Shown here: positions 1-7,629 of the stretch, piece by piece | Layout: each line of letters begins with the position of its first letter | How positions within the stretch are numbered: the stretch's first letter is position 1 | Origin: Myxococcales bacterium | GTDB taxonomy: Bacteria; Myxococcota_A; Polyangia; Haliangiales; Haliangiaceae | Assembly (NCBI GenBank): GCA_016706545.1 | Contig: JADJJK010000034.1 | Location: 1 to 64,000, forward strand | DNA: 64,000 nucleotides | Direction: 5' to 3' | Program-made: the position numbers and the translations under genes | The notes under the pieces: model-generated | What the model saw: the letters and a program-made list of their open reading frames with translations, nothing else | Database searches by the model: none | What the model was told of the DNA's origin: nothing

Positions 1-934
1 TGTCCACGTCGCGCGCCAGCTCGGCGGGTGAGCGGTAGACGGGCTCGTCGCCGAAAGCGCCGGTGCCCACGGCGCCCAGGGAGACTCCGCCGCGGCTGCC
101 CCAGCGGGCGCGGGTGCGGCGCGCGCACACGCCGAGCAGCCACTCGGCGCGCCGCCGGCCGATGAGGCCGCGCGACCAACCCTCGAGCAGGGACGTGTAC
201 GCCATCACGCTGTGGTGCTGCACCGGCAGCTCGTCCGCCGGGGTGCCCAGCGCGCGCTGCATCCACTGCTGGGAGCTGTCAAACGGCACGATCGGCATAA
301 CCGCGGTGCTCACCCGTCGAGCGGCCGGGGTGGCATGCGTGGCATGCGTGGCGCCGGCGCGGGCGCCCGGCGCAGGGCGTGACGCGAGCGCCTCGCGCGA
401 GAGGTCCGCGGTGCGCGGGCCATCCGCTACGCCATCGGAGCTGTCGCCGCCGCGCCAGCGCTCGACCGCGCGCGCCAACGCGGCGCTCGCCGCCCGGTAG
501 TCGACCTGCGGCGCCGCCGCGGCCGGCGCCGACGAAGCGGCGCCGCGCCAGCCCGTCCACTGCCCCGGCCGCCAGGCCTTCCAGCGCAGCAGATCGGAGA
601 TGGCGGGCTCCAGATCGATCACCAGCTCGGTGTCGCCTGGTACCCGCGCCAGCAGGTCATCCACCATCGGGACGAACGCGGGCAGCGAGCGAGCGCTGGC
701 CCAGCGACCGTGCGCGTCTTCGAGCATCGGCCACAGCGCCACCACCACCCCGGCGTCTCGCAGGCGCGCCACCACGCCGGGGATCTCCGCGAGCTGCCAC
801 GGCCGGACCGCCAGCAAGAGCTCCAGGTGGAAGCGCGCCAGCAGGTGCAAGACCCCTGGAGCACACAGCTCCTCGAAGGGCAGCGTCTCACACCAGACAC
901 GGCGGCGCATCCGTTGGATACTATCCTCAGCCAT
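1..934 (-). CDS. Hypothetical protein, C-terminus cut by window edge
   Basis: About 311 codons are visible and the frame stays open to the left edge. It starts at the ATG whose complement is 932-934, with AGAGGA five bases upstream on the minus strand. Residues 1-110 alternate short hydrophobic strands and helices (LLLAVRPWQL, VVVALWPMLED, ELVIDLEP), a pattern like a TIM barrel. An Ala/Pro-rich linker at about 130-200 is followed by more of the same style (VMAYTSLLEG, GAVGTGAFGDEPVY). I do not recognise a family; a glycoside-hydrolase-like barrel would fit but is inference. It is divergent from the glycosyltransferase at 933, and the two start codons share CATG, so either this start or that one may really lie further inside its gene (an in-frame ATG follows at residue 9). 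Confidence 0.7.
   Translation of the reverse strand, partial: MAEDSIQRMRRRVWCETLPFEELCAPGVLHLLARFHLELLLAVRPWQLAEIPGVVARLRDAGVVVALWPMLEDAHGRWASARSLPAFVPMVDDLLARVPGDTELVIDLEPAISDLLRWKAWRPGQWTGWRGAASSAPAAAAPQVDYRAASAALARAVERWRGGDSSDGVADGPRTADLSREALASRPAPGARAGATHATHATPAARRVSTAVMPIVPFDSSQQWMQRALGTPADELPVQHHSVMAYTSLLEGWSRGLIGRRRAEWLLGVCARRTRARWGSRGGVSLGAVGTGAFGDEPVYRSPAELARDVD
919..924 (+). promoter_or_regulatory. -10-like box TACTAT before glycosyltransferase
   Basis: TACTAT ends 8 bases before the ATG at 933 and no ribosome site is present, so the transcript could start at or next to the start codon. Confidence 0.35.
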
Positions 935-2012
935 GAAGATCCTCTACGGCGTGACCGGCGAAGGCATGGGACATGCGATGCGCTCACGGGTGGTGCTGGA
1001 GCACCTGGTGGGCGCCGGCCACGACCTGCAGATCATGGCGTCCGGGCGGGCGTGCGATTTCTTGAGCAAGCGCTTCGCCGAGGTCAACCGGATCCATGGC
1101 TTCCACATGATCCTGGAAGAGAACCGGGTCCGCATCGGCAAGACAGCATGGTCCAATATCCTCGCTGGCGTGCTGGGGCTGCCACAGAACATCAAGGCAT
1201 ACTTCGATCTGATCTCGGACTTCGAGCCGGAGCTGGTGATCAGCGACTTCGAGTCCTGGAGCTACCTGTACGCCAAACACCGCCGCTTGCCGATCCTTTC
1301 CATCGACAACATGCAGCTCCTCCACCGCTGCGTGATCCCGGACGACATCATCGGCGATCAGCAAGTGTCCTTTCAGCTCACCAAGGCCTTCGTCAAGAGC
1401 AAGCTGCCGGGCTGCGACGGCTACTTCATCACGTCATTTTTTCGGCCCGAAGTCCGCAAGCCGGACACCATGCTGTTCCCGCCCATCCTGCGCCCCGAGA
1501 TCCTCGAGGCCAAGCGAGCGGCGACCACCGGCGAGCACCTGCTGGTGTACCAGTCCGGCCGCTACGAGGCGCTGGAGGACGCGCTGCGCGACGCCGGCGT
1601 GCCTGCTCGCATCTACGGCATGCGCCCGGGCGCGACCGAAGACGAGCGCGACGGCGAGCTGTGGTACCGGCCGTTCTCGGAGGCCGGCTTCGTCACCGAT
1701 CTGGCCACCTGCCGCGGCGTCATCGCCGGCGGCGGCTTCACCCTGATGGGCGAGGCGGTGTACCTGGGCAAGCCCATGTTGTCAGTGCCGCTGGCCGGGC
1801 AGATCGAGCAGTACGTGAACGCCCGCTACCTCGAGCGCGAGGGCTTCGGCAAGTTCGCGCCCTCGCTGGATGATCCGGCGGTGCTGGCCGACTTCCTCGC
1901 GCACCTCCCCAGGTATGAGCACCAGCTCGCCGGCTATCATCAAGACCGCAACCGCGAGCTCCTGCGCTCGCTCGACCGCTTCTTGCACCACGCGGCGCAC
2001 GAGCCGCGCTGA
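933..2012 (+). CDS. MJ1255/VC2487-type glycosyltransferase
   Basis: 359 residues. The N-terminus MKILYGVTGEGMGHAMRS is the characteristic nucleotide-sugar glycosyltransferase opening of the MJ1255-like family (GT-B fold, Glyco_trans_1_3 type). The C-terminal half has the glycine-rich donor site (GVIAGGGFTLMGEAVYLGKP) and the PLAGQIEQYVNARYLE segment that follows in MurG-like GT-B enzymes. Family knowledge points to transfer of a sugar to a lipid or surface glycan; the substrate cannot be told. The start was chosen because homologous proteins begin with MKIL; there is no Shine-Dalgarno, but TACTAT lies 8 bases upstream (leaderless start possible). The stop lies inside the first unit of a 24-base direct repeat. 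Confidence 0.85.
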   Translation: MKILYGVTGEGMGHAMRSRVVLEHLVGAGHDLQIMASGRACDFLSKRFAEVNRIHGFHMILEENRVRIGKTAWSNILAGVLGLPQNIKAYFDLISDFEPELVISDFESWSYLYAKHRRLPILSIDNMQLLHRCVIPDDIIGDQQVSFQLTKAFVKSKLPGCDGYFITSFFRPEVRKPDTMLFPPILRPEILEAKRAATTGEHLLVYQSGRYEALEDALRDAGVPARIYGMRPGATEDERDGELWYRPFSEAGFVTDLATCRGVIAGGGFTLMGEAVYLGKPMLSVPLAGQIEQYVNARYLEREGFGKFAPSLDDPAVLADFLAHLPRYEHQLAGYHQDRNRELLRSLDRFLHHAAHEPR

Positions 2013-2051
2013 GCGGCGCCCGGGCCGGCACGAGCCGCGCCGAGCGGCGCC
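1997..2051. repeat. 24-bp direct repeat across the glycosyltransferase stop
   Basis: Units 1997-2020 and 2028-2051 differ at one base (GCACGAGCCGCGC then T or C, then GAGCGGCGCC). The first unit contains the stop codon of the glycosyltransferase. It lies between convergent genes; no clear terminator hairpin with a T run is present. Confidence 0.7.
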
Positions 2052-2068
2052 GAGCGCCGCACGAACCG

Positions 2069-3457
2069 CTACGGCGTGCTCCGCGACAGCGCGGCGAACA
2101 CGTCGGTGCTGACGATGACCGCCAGCACGAAGCCCAGGCTGTCGCGGTTGAACACCGTCTTGGTCGTCGGCGCGCCCGCCAGGGTCCAGGGATCGCCCGG
2201 CTTGACCATCAGCCCATCCGCCAGCACGGTGGTCTCGAAGACCGTCATCCCGCCGAGCAAGCCGATGCCGTGGAACGGTCGCAGCACCATGCCGATCCCG
2301 AAACCAGAGGTCAGGCGACTTGGGTCCACCAGCAAGGTCGGGTTGATCAGGCGGTCACACCAGGTCAGCGCCTTGGGGTTGGTGCCGCACACGTTGACGC
2401 CCAGCGCGATCACCGGCTGCGCCCCGGTGGTGTCGCGCGAGGCGACGAGGAACTTCTCGCTGCGGCCATCCGCCGTCGGGCGGTCCGCCAGGGAGTACTT
2501 GCGGCCCCTGCCGAAATCGAACATGTAGCCGATCCCCCACTCGAAGCGCACCACGCGCTCGAAGGCGATGGAGGTCGAGCCCGTCCCTTGCTCGCCCTGG
2601 TAGACAACGTCGATCTTGTAGGTCAGCGTGCCCGCGCAGTTGAGCCGCTTGGCGTACGGCTCCAGGCGAAACGACAGCGGCGCTTGCTCGAGCTCTGCGG
2701 ACTCCCCGGACTGCAGCTTGCCCACCGCCTCGGCGGCGATCTTGTACGTCCCGGCCACGCGCAACGCTGGCACGTCGTCGCACGACGACACCTCGACCTT
2801 GGCCACCGCCCCCTCGGGCAAGACCATCCACAGCTCCAGGTCGTCCTTCTCGTTGACGTGACGCGGCAGCGGAAAAGCGGGGACCCCGCTCGGCAGGTGA
2901 TAGATCTGGAAGGTGCGGCCGAAGTCGCTCTCACGCACCAGCTCATGGTCGGAGATGCGCAGGCCGGCGAGGTACTCGCGCGCCGCCAGATCCAGCTTGG
3001 CGAACGACGAGTCTGCCAGCGTCACCGTCACCAGCGAGCCCGAGCCCTTGGGGTCCTTCTTGGCGGCCGGGAGCATCATCGCGCAGCGCGCCGAGCCCCG
3101 GCTGGTCACCACGAGCTGCTCGTCGGCGTACGCCGCCGGCGGCAGCGACACCTCCAGGCTGCCTTGCTTCAAGACCGCCACGGTCCCCGCCCCGGCTGAT
3201 AGCGACAGGTCAAAGTCCAGCTTGTCGTTGAGCTTCACCTGCAGCGAGTCCAGGGTGCCCGCGTTGTCGCGCGACGTCATCACGCACGCGGCCTCGTCGG
3301 CCTTCTTGGCCTGATGGCTGGCCTTGAGCTTGGCCGCGTCGAGCTGGACCGTGAAGTCTGTCCCCGCCTGCGCGACGGCGCCCCAGCCCCAGCCCCCGCC
3401 CCAGCCTCCGGCCCCGGCCAAGAGCCACATCGTCACCACGTACCCGATCGTCTTCAT
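2069..3457 (-). CDS. Secreted/periplasmic hypothetical protein
   Basis: 462 residues when started at the second ATG (3457), which has GAAGG six bases upstream; the ATG at 3463 touches that site and is less likely. Residues 1-31 form a signal peptide (MKTIGYVVTMWLLAGAGGWG, a Gly/Trp-rich core, then AVAQAG). The mature part is beta-rich with scattered cysteines and no motif I recognise. The C-terminal ~130 residues (IGYMFDFGRG, FGIGMVLRPFHGIGLLGGM, LGFVLAVIVS) look like amphipathic outer-membrane strands. It lies 9 bases downstream of the GDSG protein gene, so the two are probably co-transcribed. Function unknown. Confidence 0.75.
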   Translation of the reverse strand: MKTIGYVVTMWLLAGAGGWGGGWGWGAVAQAGTDFTVQLDAAKLKASHQAKKADEAACVMTSRDNAGTLDSLQVKLNDKLDFDLSLSAGAGTVAVLKQGSLEVSLPPAAYADEQLVVTSRGSARCAMMLPAAKKDPKGSGSLVTVTLADSSFAKLDLAAREYLAGLRISDHELVRESDFGRTFQIYHLPSGVPAFPLPRHVNEKDDLELWMVLPEGAVAKVEVSSCDDVPALRVAGTYKIAAEAVGKLQSGESAELEQAPLSFRLEPYAKRLNCAGTLTYKIDVVYQGEQGTGSTSIAFERVVRFEWGIGYMFDFGRGRKYSLADRPTADGRSEKFLVASRDTTGAQPVIALGVNVCGTNPKALTWCDRLINPTLLVDPSRLTSGFGIGMVLRPFHGIGLLGGMTVFETTVLADGLMVKPGDPWTLAGAPTTKTVFNRDSLGFVLAVIVSTDVFAALSRSTP

Positions 3458-3466
3458 GAGCATCCT

Positions 3467-4339
3467 TCACACAAGTTGGAGATCCAGCGCCGCCAGTGCG
3501 TACTCGCACGAGATGAAAAAGCTTCGGCCGCCCAGGCTGCCCACCAGCGTGCCCACCGCCGCGAAGCGGGCGTCATGGAGCATCGCGCCCGAGTCGCCGT
3601 CTCGGGTGGCGCCCTCGGTGACCAGCAGCCCCTGCATGCGCACCTTGCCGCGCTCGGTGGCGAACAAGGCGTCCTCTTCCAGGTCCTCCACCGCCACCGG
3701 CACCCGCTCGCCGGTGGCCGCGCGGTGGAAATACAAGACCTCGCCCAGCGACAGCGTGCGCACCGAACGCACGCCGTTGAGCGGGATGCCGCCGAGCAGC
3801 GCCGCGTCGCTGGCGACCAGCCCGGGCACCTCCACCAGGCAGTGATCCAGCCGCCGCGTGCGCACCGGCTCTCCGGTGACGCCACGCGCCTCGCCGATCG
3901 TGAGCTCGCGCCCGGCCTCCTTGGCGACGTGGCCAGAGACCAGCACCGCCAGCTCGCCATCGGACTGCACCACGGCGCTCACCGAGCCGATCACCTTGGG
4001 GCCGAGCGCCACGCCCCTGCCCACCAGCCCCTGGTGCTTGCCCAAAAGCTCGCCACCTGTGTCCTGCACGTCCACCCGCACCCGCCCGCGCTTGCCGTCC
4101 ACCACCACCTCGATCCACCGCGGGAACAGGCGGAGATGACGCGCGCGGAGGACCGCTGGCTCAAGCTTCCAGTCCACCTTGACGACCACGCAGGCCTCGC
4201 CGCATGGCTTGCCAGCGCGCCAGCGCCGGCCAATCCCGACCGCCACCACGTGCTCGCGCCGCAGCCAGCGCAAGGCCTGACGGCGCGCTGCCTGCAACAC
4301 TCGCCATCGGCGGGCAGAGATGGAGATCGCCTTGGACAT
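3467..4339 (-). CDS. Trypsin-fold-like protein with GDSG motif
   Basis: 290 residues from MSKAIS (an upstream GTG at 4372 is possible). The N-terminal HVVAVGIGRRWRAGKPCGEA segment resembles the opening of NAL1-like trypsin-fold proteins, in which a VVGVGxG strand is followed by a TGExCLVVxV strand. Near the C-terminus GDSGAML followed by AAVGTLVG matches the nucleophile loop of chymotrypsin-type serine peptidases. I cannot assign the catalytic His and Asp with confidence, so activity is uncertain. No signal peptide is evident, although the partner gene 9 bases downstream encodes an exported protein. Confidence 0.7.
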   Translation of the reverse strand: MSKAISISARRWRVLQAARRQALRWLRREHVVAVGIGRRWRAGKPCGEACVVVKVDWKLEPAVLRARHLRLFPRWIEVVVDGKRGRVRVDVQDTGGELLGKHQGLVGRGVALGPKVIGSVSAVVQSDGELAVLVSGHVAKEAGRELTIGEARGVTGEPVRTRRLDHCLVEVPGLVASDAALLGGIPLNGVRSVRTLSLGEVLYFHRAATGERVPVAVEDLEEDALFATERGKVRMQGLLVTEGATRDGDSGAMLHDARFAAVGTLVGSLGGRSFFISCEYALAALDLQLV

Positions 4340-4392
4340 GAACGGTGCGGTCCCTCGGAGAGAGCTGGCCACCCGTCGCCACCCCCGCTCCG

Positions 4393-4434
4393 AAAAAAAG
4401 GATCTCAGCTCTGACTGGCCATGAGTATCTTTTT
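4393..4434 (-). terminator. Rho-independent terminator after the vWA/coiled-coil pair
   Basis: Read on the minus strand, AAAGATACTCA pairs with TGAGATCCTTT (one bulge on each side) around a 14-base loop and runs into seven Ts. The mirror image also has a T run on the plus strand. It sits about 105 bases past the stop at 4542, ending the operon from 6013. Confidence 0.55.
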
Positions 4435-4541
4435 CTTCGATTCCCCGGCCGGCTCGCGCTGCTGCGCTCCAGTTATAGAAGCGCGCTCACGCTGCGGCCC
4501 GCGGTGGTGCGCTATCCATCAAGAAGGCGCGGCCAGGCGCG

Positions 4542-4793
4542 TCAAGGAAACAGCAGCGTGTACACCGCGAACGTCGCCAGCGCTGATAGCCCATACACCG
4601 CCAGGTGTACCGCGAGGCCAGGAGCCCGCGCTGGCGGCTCAGCGGCGGGCTGGAAGCTCGCCAGCTCGCGCCGGGCCTCCTCGAGCCGCCGGTCGGTGGA
4701 GGCGAGCGCGAGCTTCTCACGCTCGAGCCGGGCGATCTCGTCGATCAGCGCGCTCGCGCGCGAGGACTGGGCGGTTTCGTCGTCGCGGTACAT
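4542..4793 (-). CDS. Small tail-anchored coiled-coil protein
   Basis: 83 residues. Residues 12-48 are a charged heptad-like helix (ASALIDEIARLEREKLALAS, then RRLEEARREL), and residues about 62-82 form a single C-terminal membrane helix (LAVHLAVYGLSALATFAVYT). Its ATG overlaps the TGA of the upstream vWA gene by one base (TGATG), so it is translationally coupled and probably works with that protein at the inner membrane. No family recognised. Confidence 0.75.
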   Translation of the reverse strand: MYRDDETAQSSRASALIDEIARLEREKLALASTDRRLEEARRELASFQPAAEPPARAPGLAVHLAVYGLSALATFAVYTLLFP

Positions 4794-6013
4794 CAGAACT
4801 TGTATCCCTTCTTGCCCGCCACCTTCTTGGCTGACTTCATCATCTCGGTGCTAAGCAGCCGCTGCTCCGGCGCGGCGTTCTTGGCGTGCTCCGCCGCCAG
4901 GAACTTGGCGCGGTCCGCCTCGAGCTTGGCGAGCTTGGCCTTGGTCGCGTCGCGCGCCGCGGTCTTGGCCGCCACCACGGCCTGCTTCTCTTCGAGAGAC
5001 TTGCCGCGCAGCTCGGTGGGCAGCTTGTCGTCTGCGGTCTTGGCCAGGAAGTCGCCATCCCGGTTCACCGCGTCCACCACGTCCCAGTTCTCGTTGCGGT
5101 AGCTGCCCTTGCGCTTGAGCTGGGCGCGCTCGATGGCGACCTTGGGGCTGAGCTTGGCCGACGAGGCGTCGGCGTTGGCCTGCCGAGCCTGCGCGGCGGC
5201 GCCGGCGGGCCCGTACGCCATGTACGTGCCATTTAGCTCGGTGCCCAGGCGCAAGATCTCCGCGTCCTGCGGGGCGGGCACGTGCTGCGCGACCTGGTCC
5301 TGATCGATGGTCAGGAGGTCGCTGTGCGCCAGCGAGGCCGCCGCCAGCCAGGTGCTGTCCGAAGGGCCGCAGTGGATGAGCTGGACGTGAATGTCCTTGT
5401 CCTTGGCGGCGGCCATGGCGGCGGCGGCGGTGATCGGCCCCTGATCAAACTCTTCATTGCCCGCGACAAACACGAACTTGAGCGCGGCCGGATCCGCGGA
5501 CCACTGCAGCGACTTCACCGCGGTGGCGATGGCCTGACCGACGTACTCGTCGCCGCCGTTGGTGACGAGCTGGTGCAGCTCCTCCGACACCTTGTCGAGG
5601 TCCGTGGACAGGGGCAGCACCTGGCGGATGAAGCCGTCCTCCTGCGGCAGCGTGGAGTGGCCGTACTCGTACAGCGCCAGCTCGACGCGAACCCCGCGGG
5701 TCTTGCCGTTGACCACGCGGGTCATCTTCCCCATCTCATCCACCATGTTCCACAGGTGCGAGCGCGCCTGGTGGATGAGCCCGTCCATGCTGCCCGAGGT
5801 ATCGAGCAGGATGGCGATCTGGACGGTGTCCTGGATGGGGTCGAGCGCCGGCTCCGAAGGCGGCGCCACGACGCTCACGCTGGATGAGGCCAGCGGCGCG
5901 TCGCCGTACCGGGTGGCGGCGTAGGCAAGGCCGGTGGCGCTGCCGAGCGCGGCGATGAGCGGCAAGCTGTAGCGACGCAGCCATTTGCCAAGAGACGAAG
6001 GGTGATCGAGCAT
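4793..6013 (-). CDS. Membrane-anchored vWA domain protein
   Basis: 406 residues, with GGAGG five bases before the ATG. An N-terminal membrane anchor or signal sequence (about residues 15-34, SLPLIAALGSATGLAYAA) is followed by a von Willebrand A domain (about 65-260) with an intact MIDAS opening, DTSGSMD. Residues 290-395 are charged and helical (EEKQAVVAAKTAARDATKAK), probably a coiled coil. vWA/MIDAS domains bind a metal ion and mediate protein-protein contacts; here the domain would lie in the periplasm. The gene is coupled to the small coiled-coil gene that follows, which suggests the helical parts interact (inference). Confidence 0.85.
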   Translation of the reverse strand: MLDHPSSLGKWLRRYSLPLIAALGSATGLAYAATRYGDAPLASSSVSVVAPPSEPALDPIQDTVQIAILLDTSGSMDGLIHQARSHLWNMVDEMGKMTRVVNGKTRGVRVELALYEYGHSTLPQEDGFIRQVLPLSTDLDKVSEELHQLVTNGGDEYVGQAIATAVKSLQWSADPAALKFVFVAGNEEFDQGPITAAAAMAAAKDKDIHVQLIHCGPSDSTWLAAASLAHSDLLTIDQDQVAQHVPAPQDAEILRLGTELNGTYMAYGPAGAAAQARQANADASSAKLSPKVAIERAQLKRKGSYRNENWDVVDAVNRDGDFLAKTADDKLPTELRGKSLEEKQAVVAAKTAARDATKAKLAKLEADRAKFLAAEHAKNAAPEQRLLSTEMMKSAKKVAGKKGYKF

Positions 6014-6144
6014 GGTTCCTCCAGGGTTTCCCCGTTCAACGCGGAACCTCGCTCGATGGCCTTGAGACTCGTGTAAGGCGTGCGTAAGGGCGCTGGCCTT
6101 GTGCGTCCCCCCTCCGCCTTGGTGCCTACCCTCCTGTGCAGAGG

Positions 6145-7188
6145 TCAGCGCACCGGCAGGGAGCTGACCACCGAGGTCAGCGCGTCGTACGAGGAGAACC
6201 CGGTGGCGCGGCCAGCGTTGAGGTCGGCGGAGACCTCACTTGTGTACTCCGGAAGCTTGATGAAGACGCGGTCGCCGGCCAGCCCCGCGCTGACATATGC
6301 GGCGATGTCGCTGGCGCGGTTGCCAATCCCCACCGCGACCTCGAGCCCAGCGCCGCGCAGCGCGGCCAGCACGCCGGACTTGAACTCCACCGTCGCGTCG
6401 CCTGGCAGGGTGATCGCGCTCGGCGCCAACCGCACCGGACCGCGCGGCAACCCCTTGGCTGCGAGCCACGAGCGGGTGTCCGTGGTGAACACATCGCCGC
6501 GCGCGGTGAGATACACAGGCTGATAGCCACGCACCACCAGGGCGTTGAACGTGCCAGGAGCGCCAGGGTGCAACGCGACGCTGGCGCCGGTGACCAGCGA
6601 GGTGGCGAAGGCGTTCTCAGAAGAGGTCAGCGTGCCGTCGATGTCGCTGACCGCCACCGGCGTACCAGGCGCCGTCACCAGCGCCAGAAAGCGGGTGCCG
6701 GTGCGGTCGCCCTGCACCGAGACGAACAGATCGCGCATGCCGATGGGGAGCAGCGAGGCGCCGCGCAAGGTCAGGCTGAACGCCCCCTCGTTGCTGGTGA
6801 GCGCAGAGCCCAGCTTCTGCCAGGAGCCGGCGCGGCAGGCAAACACGTCGACCGCCTCATCCTCCAGCGCCTTGTCGTTGACGCCATAGGAGATCTCGCC
6901 AGCGAGCACCTGCGTGGTGGCGGCGGACGACGCCACCAGGTCAAAGCCGCGATGCTTGACCGAGCCCAGCGCCACGGCGCGGCTGGTCAAGTGGCGCCAC
7001 GACCGCTTGGCGCCAGCGTTCGGCGCGGCGGCGCAGCGCACGTCGGGGACTGCGGACACTCCGATCGGGCCGTAGGCGCCGTCCGCCTCGCGCGGATCGT
7101 AGCCCACCTCGCCATCCGGCACGCTCTCGGCCACGCACCCGGCGAACACAGAGAAGGTCAACAGCGACAAGAGATGTCTTGAGTTCAT
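6145..7188 (-). CDS. Lipoprotein with LNS2/lipin-like HAD phosphatase domain
   Basis: 347 residues from MNSRHLL; the lipobox VFAGC gives a lipidated Cys18. After a beta-rich N-terminal domain, SDIDGTLTSSE at 181-191 is the DxDGTxT nucleophile motif of HAD phosphatases in the form typical of LNS2 (lipin/Ned1/Smp2) domains. It is followed by YLTARG and by KSGVLAAL and VGIGNRASDIAAY, which match the later HAD motifs. Lipins dephosphorylate phosphatidate; surface-exposed bacterial relatives are poorly known, so the substrate is inference. There is no Shine-Dalgarno; GATAAT stands 9 bases before the ATG. Confidence 0.8.
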   Translation of the reverse strand: MNSRHLLSLLTFSVFAGCVAESVPDGEVGYDPREADGAYGPIGVSAVPDVRCAAAPNAGAKRSWRHLTSRAVALGSVKHRGFDLVASSAATTQVLAGEISYGVNDKALEDEAVDVFACRAGSWQKLGSALTSNEGAFSLTLRGASLLPIGMRDLFVSVQGDRTGTRFLALVTAPGTPVAVSDIDGTLTSSENAFATSLVTGASVALHPGAPGTFNALVVRGYQPVYLTARGDVFTTDTRSWLAAKGLPRGPVRLAPSAITLPGDATVEFKSGVLAALRGAGLEVAVGIGNRASDIAAYVSAGLAGDRVFIKLPEYTSEVSADLNAGRATGFSSYDALTSVVSSLPVR

Positions 7189-7197
7189 GCAGCGCGA

Positions 7198-7203
7198 ATT
7201 ATC
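7198..7203 (-). promoter_or_regulatory. -10-like box GATAAT before LNS2-like lipoprotein gene
   Basis: GATAAT on the minus strand lies 9 bases before the ATG at 7188, with no ribosome site between. Confidence 0.4.
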
Positions 7204-7629
7204 AGTCTCAAGCAATCACGTCAATCCACCATCGTGTACTGTCAATCGTTGAGAGGGACCTGTGTACGGCAGGTTGCATCGCGACCACCAGAGCGCCGCG
7301 AATCCCGGCTATCTCATTGCAGAACCACGTAAAATTCGTCGCATCCGGCGCCAGCAAGAGGTCGCGACACCCTTCCACATCACATCCATGAACAGCGTGA
7401 TACACGACGTGTAAAATTACTTATCTCGTATAAGGTCCATGTCCATCATGGAATATTGCGGAGGTGAGGTTGCGGCGACTCGGGGGCCGCGACCGACCGG
7501 CGCGGCGCCCTGGCTGTCATGCGACGCCAGCCGCGTAACCCGTTGATCTCTCTGACCGGCAGCCAGTTCGGAGAAGGACCGAGCCCGGGTGCGGCATCGC
7601 GCCTGCCCTGGTGCGTGCCCAGGAGATAG
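7204..7629. other. Intergenic region between divergent genes
   Basis: About 430 bases, locally A+T-richer around 7205-7260 and 7390-7450. TATAAG near 7430 could be a -10 element for the mutase gene. Only short open frames occur and none resembles a protein, so I see no gene here. Confidence 0.5.
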
